Source of the DNA: Pseudomonas entomophila
Lineage (GTDB): Bacteria; Pseudomonadota; Gammaproteobacteria; Pseudomonadales; Pseudomonadaceae
Direction of reading: 5' to 3'
Assembly: GCF_029478665.1 (NCBI RefSeq)
Contig: NZ_JARPQB010000010.1
Location: 62,001-126,000, forward strand
DNA length: 64,000 nucleotides
A program made the position numbers and the translations under genes. Within the stretch, counting starts at the first letter, position 1, and every line of letters starts with the position of its first letter. Under the pieces are notes generated by a model. The model saw only the letters and a list, made by a program, of their open reading frames with translations. It was not told the origin of the DNA and did no database searches. This document shows positions 57,796 to 64,000 of the stretch, one piece after another.

Positions 57796-59111
57796 TGGCC
57801 GGCCTGGTCGGCGCCAGGCAGCTTGATTTCAACGTAGGCTTCGTCGCGGATCTGGCGCAGCCAGGTCTGCAGCTCTTCGTCGTACTTGCGGTTGCGCAGG
57901 ACGTTCATGGCCTGTTGCTCACGCGCCTGTGCTGTGCTGTCGGTGGCGCGGCGGCCCAGCACTTCAAGCACGTGCCAGCCGTATTGGGTGCGGAACGGGC
58001 GGGTGACTTCGCCTTGCTGGGCGTTGGCCATCTGCTCGCGGAACTCCGGCACCAGGCTGTTCGGGTCGACCCAGTTGAGGTCGCCACCGTTAAGCGCCGA
58101 GCCCGGGTCTTCCGAGAAGCTCTTCGCCAGTTCGCCGAAGTCTTCACCGTTCTTGATCCGGTCGTACAGGCGTTCGGCCAGTTGCTCGGTGGCCTTGTCG
58201 CTGCGGATCTCGCTAGGCTTGATCAGGATGTGGCGCACATGCACTTCGTCGCGCAGCACACTGCTTTCGCCACCACGCTTCTCCTCGAGCTTGAGGATGA
58301 TGAAACCGTTGGGGATGCGGATTGGCTGGGTGATGTCGCCGACCGTCATGCTGCTGAGCATCTTGGCGAAGTCAGGTGGCAGTTGGCCGGCTTTGCGCCA
58401 GCCCATCTCGCCGCCTTCCAAGGCGTTCTCGCTGGCCGAGCGCGCGATGGCCAGGCGACCGAAGTCGGCACCTTGCTTGAGCTGCTGGTAGACGTCGCCC
58501 GCTTGGCGAGCTGCCGCCTGGATCGCGTCGGAGTTGGCGCTTTCCGGGGTCGGGATGAGAATGTTGGCCAGGCGATACTCTTCCGAGAGCTGCATCTTGC
58601 CCAGGTCCGAGTTGAGGAAGTTCTTCACTTCCTGCTCGGAAACCTGGATGCGCTCGGCCACCCGCCGCTGACGCACGCGGCTGATGATCATCTCGCGCTT
58701 GATCTGCTCGCGGGCGTCGTCATACGACAGGCCGTCGTGGGCCAGGGCGGCGCGGAACTGTTCCAGCGACATGCCGTTGCGCTGGGCAATGGTGCCGACG
58801 GCCTGGTTCAGCTCCTCGTCGGTGATACGGATGCCCGAGCGCTCGCCGATCTGCAGTTGCAGGTTCTCGACGATCAGGCGCTCCAGCACCTGCTGCTCCA
58901 GCGCACCGGCCGGTGGCACCCCACCGCCACGCTTGGCGATGGTCTGCTGCACTTCGTGTACGCGCTGGTCCAGTTGGCTCTGCATGACCACGTCGTTGTC
59001 GACGATGGCCACCACACGGTCAATGGGTTGCACCGCGGCATGCACCGCGCCACTCAGCAATACGGCGCCCAGCATCAGCGGGCGCAGACGATCAATAAGC
59101 TTGCTCTTCAC
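57792..59111 (-). CDS. surA: Periplasmic chaperone/peptidyl-prolyl isomerase SurA
   Basis: A 439-residue outer-membrane-protein chaperone. It has a signal peptide ending VHAA, an N-terminal chaperone domain ([13 protein letters not shown]...), and two parvulin domains (about 175-275 and 285-385, the second with [14 protein letters not shown]...[24 protein letters not shown]). It overlaps the end of lptD by 20 bases; both serve outer-membrane assembly, LptD being a known SurA client. Confidence 0.98.
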   Translation of the reverse strand: MKSKLIDRLRPLMLGAVLLSGAVHAAVQPIDRVVAIVDNDVVMQSQLDQRVHEVQQTIAKRGGGVPPAGALEQQVLERLIVENLQLQIGERSGIRITDEELNQAVGTIAQRNGMSLEQFRAALAHDGLSYDDAREQIKREMIISRVRQRRVAERIQVSEQEVKNFLNSDLGKMQLSEEYRLANILIPTPESANSDAIQAAARQAGDVYQQLKQGADFGRLAIARSASENALEGGEMGWRKAGQLPPDFAKMLSSMTVGDITQPIRIPNGFIILKLEEKRGGESSVLRDEVHVRHILIKPSEIRSDKATEQLAERLYDRIKNGEDFGELAKSFSEDPGSALNGGDLNWVDPNSLVPEFREQMANAQQGEVTRPFRTQYGWHVLEVLGRRATDSTAQAREQQAMNVLRNRKYDEELQTWLRQIRDEAYVEIKLPGADQAGQ

Positions 59112-61923
59112 GTGTACGGTAACCTTGAATGCCTTGGTCCAGGAACGATTCGACCTTGTTGCCTACCACGCCACCGAGGCCCTTCAGCACGATCTGCAGG
59201 AAGACACCGTGGTCGCCTTTTTCGTTGCTTGGGGTCGCTTGGCTGAAGTCGTCGTAGTCCAACCAGTAACGGTTGATCAGGCGCAGCTTCCAGCAGCAGT
59301 TGTCATATTCGAAACCGCCCATCGCTTCGAGGGTGCGGTTGCGGTTGTAGTCGTGCTGCCAGCGTGCGATGACGCTCCATTGCGGCACGATCGGCCAGAT
59401 GACCGAGAAGTCGTGCTGCTGGATCTTGTAGTAGTCCTTGATGTAGTTCGGCTGGCCTGGCGTGCCGTAACTGCCGCCTTCCTTCCAAGTACCGGTCAGC
59501 GAGTCGTAGATGACCATGTCGTTGCGGTAGCGATAGCCAAGGTTGACGACCTTGTTTGGATTGTCTTCAGGCTGGTAGTGGAACATCGCGCTGCCCGAGC
59601 GGGTGCTGCGGCTGTCCGGATCCCAGTTGAAGTCCGAATTGAATCGCCAATCGCGGTTGAAGGCATACTCGTATTCGAGCGCATAGGGCGAGACATTCGA
59701 CAGGCTGGACTCTCGGGCGCGATAGTCGATGCCAGGGAGTTGGACCTTGCGATCCTTGAAGTAGTAAGCCTGGCCGATACTGAAGCGCTGGCGTTGGAAG
59801 CCGTTGTCTTCGATCCAGCGGTTGGTCACACCCAGCGACAGTTTGTTCTCGTCACCGATACGGTCCGTGCCGCTGAAACGATTGTCACGGAACAGCGAAG
59901 CATAGTTGAAGGTGTTTTCAGCCGAGTCGAACAGCGGGATGTCCTTCTGGTCCTTGTAGGGGACGTAGAGATAGAACAGACGCGGTTCGAGTGTCTGGCG
60001 ATAGTTCGTGCCAAACAGCTGAGTGTTCCGATCGAAGTAAAGACCGCTGTCGACGCTGAACACCGGGACATCACGGTTCAGTGTGCTGTTGTAACTGCCG
60101 TAGCCGGCAATAGACGACTGTGCTGCCGCCTGCGCCTTGCCTTGGCTGTCCAGGTCCAGGTCGTAGTGGGTATAGACGTATTTCAACTTCGGCGTGACAT
60201 AGCCATAGCTGGCGCCCATTGGCAGGCTGATCGCAGGTGCCGCGTTCAGGCGGGTGCCATTGGCACGGGCAATGCCGCTGACACTTTCATCGATGCGGCG
60301 ACCGCCGATGATGTTGCCATTTGGATCGAACACATAACCCAGTGATCCATCCGCCTCGCCGTCCTTGTTGAACACAAGGTCGTTCTTCAGGTCGCGGTCG
60401 AAGCGGACGGCTTCGGTCTCGTAGCTGAAGTCGAGCCCACCTGGATGGTAGGGCAACATCCCGTTGAAGGTGACTTGTGGCAGCCTGTCGTACGGCGTGA
60501 TCTGCGAGATGGTCGCCATTTCGTAGGCGTGGACATTCAAACCCGCGGAATAATTGTCACCACGATAGGTGAGCGTACCCCGTTGGTTGATGAAGTCTCG
60601 CTTCTGCACACCAATCTGGTCCGTTTCCAGATCCTGGAAGTAGAACGGATCGCTGATGTCGGTGTAGTCCACCTCGGCCATCAGGCGGTCGTCCAGGCCA
60701 CCCTTGTGCTGCCAGTTGACCATCCAGCGTTCTTTCTTGTAGTCCGTCTGCAGCTTGCGGTCATCGTCCTGGTCGCTCAGGTACGCGCCGCCGAACTGGC
60801 CTTCGCTGGACTTGGTCAGGTAGCGGAACTCGCCTTCCATCAACATGCCGCGCTTGGCCATGTAGCGCGGGTACAACGTGGCATCGTAGTTAGGTGCCAG
60901 GTTGAAGTAGTAAGGGGTGACCAGCATGAAGCCGGTGTCGCCGCTGGTGCTGAACGACGGTGGCAGGAAACCGGACTGGCGGCGATCGTCAATCGGGAAG
61001 TAGATGTACGGTGTGTAGAACACCGGGAAATCCTTGACCCGCAGCGTCACGTTGGTTGCGGTACCGAAGCCGGTGGCCGGGTTCAGGGTGATGTTGTTGC
61101 CCTTGAGCTGCCATGCGTTGCTGCCCGGTTCACAGGTGGTATAGGTACCGTCCTTGAGGCGAATGATGGCGTTTTCCGCACGCTTGGCGTACAGGGCGTT
61201 GCCGCGGATGTGCGACTTGTGCATCACGTATTCGGCGTTGTCGACCCGGGCTTCGCCGGTGTCGAGCTGGATCTGTGCCTCGTCGCCCACAACCAGCGAG
61301 CCGTTGTCGCGGATCTTGACGTTGCCCTTGAGCTCGCCACGGTTTTCGGCCTGGTACAGGTTGGCTTCGTCGGCCTCGGCCTGCATGCTGCCCTGGCGCA
61401 TGACCACGTCACCGGCGAGCGTGGCGATCTGCTGCTCCTGCTGGTACTTGGAGACCTTGGCGTTGATGTAGGTGGGCGACTCGTCCTTGGGCGTGGTGTC
61501 GTCCATGCCCGGGCGGGTCGGCTCAATGTAGGCGCCGCCGCAGTACGGGCCAGTCTCGGCCAGTTGCGCGGCAGTGAGCTTCTCGCGCGGCACCCAGTCC
61601 AGGTGGCTGTAGTCCTCGCTGCGCGACTTCAGGCCACGGCCTTTCGACTCGGTGACCAGCATCGGTTTTTCGGCCTGCGCCTCGCCAGCTTCGCCTGGTG
61701 CTTCGGCACCCGAGCTTGCAGCGGCAGCGCCCGGGTGTACCGGGCGTGGAGGCAGGTTGCCTGAGACCTTGGGCTTGCAGTCCCAGCCACCGGCAGCGGA
61801 CACTTGGCAGTCGAACTGCTCGGCCGCCACCACGTACGACGTGGCCAGGGGTTGCAGTGCCAGCAGACCGCCAGTCACCAGCAACGGAAACTTTCTACGA
61901 AACGCGGGGGATTTCAATGCCAT
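59092..61923 (-). CDS. lptD: LPS-assembly protein LptD
   Basis: A 943-residue outer-membrane protein inserting lipopolysaccharide in the outer leaflet with LptE. A signal peptide (about 1-34, ending VVAA) is followed by a Cys-containing linker ([14 protein letters not shown]), an OstA/beta-jellyroll domain (about 190-320) and the beta-barrel. The Cys pair in [15 protein letters not shown] near the C-terminus would form the disulfides with the N-terminal Cys. The Pro/Ala-rich extension after the signal is characteristic of Pseudomonas. I start at the ATG at 61923; the longer open frame is antisense to amgK. Confidence 0.97.
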   Translation of the reverse strand: MALKSPAFRRKFPLLVTGGLLALQPLATSYVVAAEQFDCQVSAAGGWDCKPKVSGNLPPRPVHPGAAAASSGAEAPGEAGEAQAEKPMLVTESKGRGLKSRSEDYSHLDWVPREKLTAAQLAETGPYCGGAYIEPTRPGMDDTTPKDESPTYINAKVSKYQQEQQIATLAGDVVMRQGSMQAEADEANLYQAENRGELKGNVKIRDNGSLVVGDEAQIQLDTGEARVDNAEYVMHKSHIRGNALYAKRAENAIIRLKDGTYTTCEPGSNAWQLKGNNITLNPATGFGTATNVTLRVKDFPVFYTPYIYFPIDDRRQSGFLPPSFSTSGDTGFMLVTPYYFNLAPNYDATLYPRYMAKRGMLMEGEFRYLTKSSEGQFGGAYLSDQDDDRKLQTDYKKERWMVNWQHKGGLDDRLMAEVDYTDISDPFYFQDLETDQIGVQKRDFINQRGTLTYRGDNYSAGLNVHAYEMATISQITPYDRLPQVTFNGMLPYHPGGLDFSYETEAVRFDRDLKNDLVFNKDGEADGSLGYVFDPNGNIIGGRRIDESVSGIARANGTRLNAAPAISLPMGASYGYVTPKLKYVYTHYDLDLDSQGKAQAAAQSSIAGYGSYNSTLNRDVPVFSVDSGLYFDRNTQLFGTNYRQTLEPRLFYLYVPYKDQKDIPLFDSAENTFNYASLFRDNRFSGTDRIGDENKLSLGVTNRWIEDNGFQRQRFSIGQAYYFKDRKVQLPGIDYRARESSLSNVSPYALEYEYAFNRDWRFNSDFNWDPDSRSTRSGSAMFHYQPEDNPNKVVNLGYRYRNDMVIYDSLTGTWKEGGSYGTPGQPNYIKDYYKIQQHDFSVIWPIVPQWSVIARWQHDYNRNRTLEAMGGFEYDNCCWKLRLINRYWLDYDDFSQATPSNEKGDHGVFLQIVLKGLGGVVGNKVESFLDQGIQGYRTREEQAY

Positions 61924-62055
61924 CTTATTAGTCCGGGCTTCCTGCGTGCCATCTGCCCGCGTGTGGGGGCCGCACGCCTCTCGATGGTCTGAAAAAGATG
62001 CTGGATAATAAAGCATGACCCGCTTGACGGCTAGGGCCGTCGGAGAACCCTTGTA

Positions 62056-63743
<1,688 letters not shown>

Positions 63744-63744
63744 A

Positions 63745-64000
63745 ATGTGGTGGCCAAGCACAGTGATTGGTGCCGGGGCCGGTTTCGCCGTGGCCAGCAT
63801 TCCAGGGGCATTGCTCGGGGCGCTGCTGGGCCAGGCCATGGATCGGCGCCTGCGTCTTCAGGGATGGGACGATATGCGCGAGCGCCTGGGTGGCCGCCCG
63901 GCGCTGCGTGATGACGAACTGCTGTTCGTGCTGCTTGGGCGCCTGGCCAAGAGCGATGGTCGGGTGGCCGAAGGGCACATCCAGCAAGCCCGCCAGGAGA
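63745..64000 (+). CDS. djlA: DjlA-like co-chaperone (3' end outside window)
   Basis: The first 85 residues are visible. The N-terminus has a short hydrophobic Gly-rich segment (about 7-28, VIGAGAGFAVASIPGALLGALLG), as in the dimerising membrane helix of DjlA. The start of a TerB-like helical domain (LLFVLLGRLAKSDGRVAEGHI) follows. The J-domain would lie beyond the window. It starts one base after murU. Confidence 0.85.
   Translation, partial: MWWPSTVIGAGAGFAVASIPGALLGALLGQAMDRRLRLQGWDDMRERLGGRPALRDDELLFVLLGRLAKSDGRVAEGHIQQARQE

Overview
The window is chromosomal DNA from a Pseudomonas of the P. putida group. The evidence is uniformly high-GC coding DNA, the pqqFABCDE cluster with a 23-residue PqqA, a davBA lysine-catabolism pair, typical pseudomonad versions of ntrBC, glnA, rpoD, lptD and amgK-murU, and many copies of the GTAGGAGCCGGC...GCCGGCGAA REP palindrome. 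No phage, insertion sequence, integrase or CRISPR array was seen. Almost every base is housekeeping or core accessory DNA.

Region by region. 1-5.7 kb: the end of betT, then a very large (1542 aa) DUF6543/dermonecrotic-toxin-like gene. 5.7-11 kb: gpmI, envC, ctpA and a yibQ-type deacetylase on the minus strand (glycolysis and envelope). 11.1-13.4 kb: a YibN-like rhodanese, grxC, secB, trmL and a small membrane-anchored protein. 13.7-18.6 kb: the nitrogen block ntrC-ntrB, a lipoprotein chorismate mutase and glnA, with recognisable sigma-54 promoters and NtrC sites. 19-22.5 kb: thiI and typA. 22.7-30.2 kb: the PQQ biosynthesis cluster (S9 peptidase, pqqE, D, C, B, A, F). 30.4-34.4 kb: davA, davB, a small DUF3077/DUF6124-like gene behind a strongly structured intergenic region, and an Lrp/AsnC regulator. 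34.6-36.6 kb: an RtcB-PrfH RNA-repair and ribosome-rescue pair behind a tiny leader ORF. 36.7-40.6 kb: tRNA-Ile(CAU) and a 1247-aa sensor with PAS, GGDEF and EAL domains. 40.7-45.1 kb: the macromolecular synthesis operon rpsU-dnaG-rpoD. 45.3-49.1 kb: tsaD, plsY, folB, folK and cca. 49.1-54 kb: the SpoVR-YeaH-PrkA stress module. 54.3-61.9 kb: glpE, apaH, apaG, ksgA, pdxA, surA and lptD. 62-64 kb: amgK, murU and the start of djlA.

The blocks betT...typA and pqqH...djlA lie on opposite sides of the replication origin in P. putida KT2440, as I recall its gene order. Their junction here (22460-22714) is a cluster of REP palindromes and would be explained by one inversion of the origin-containing segment.

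The least explained DNA is in two places. The first is 33.0-33.55 kb: an 18-bp tandem repeat inside a palindrome, then a long hairpin whose loop is complementary to downstream sequence, so a pseudoknot is possible, ahead of the small DUF gene. The second is 34.6-34.81 kb: a promoter, a 13-codon leader ORF with a near-perfect Shine-Dalgarno sequence, and complementary segments that could hide the rtcB ribosome-binding site. These two, with the RtcB-PrfH pair, are my main candidates for undescribed biology.
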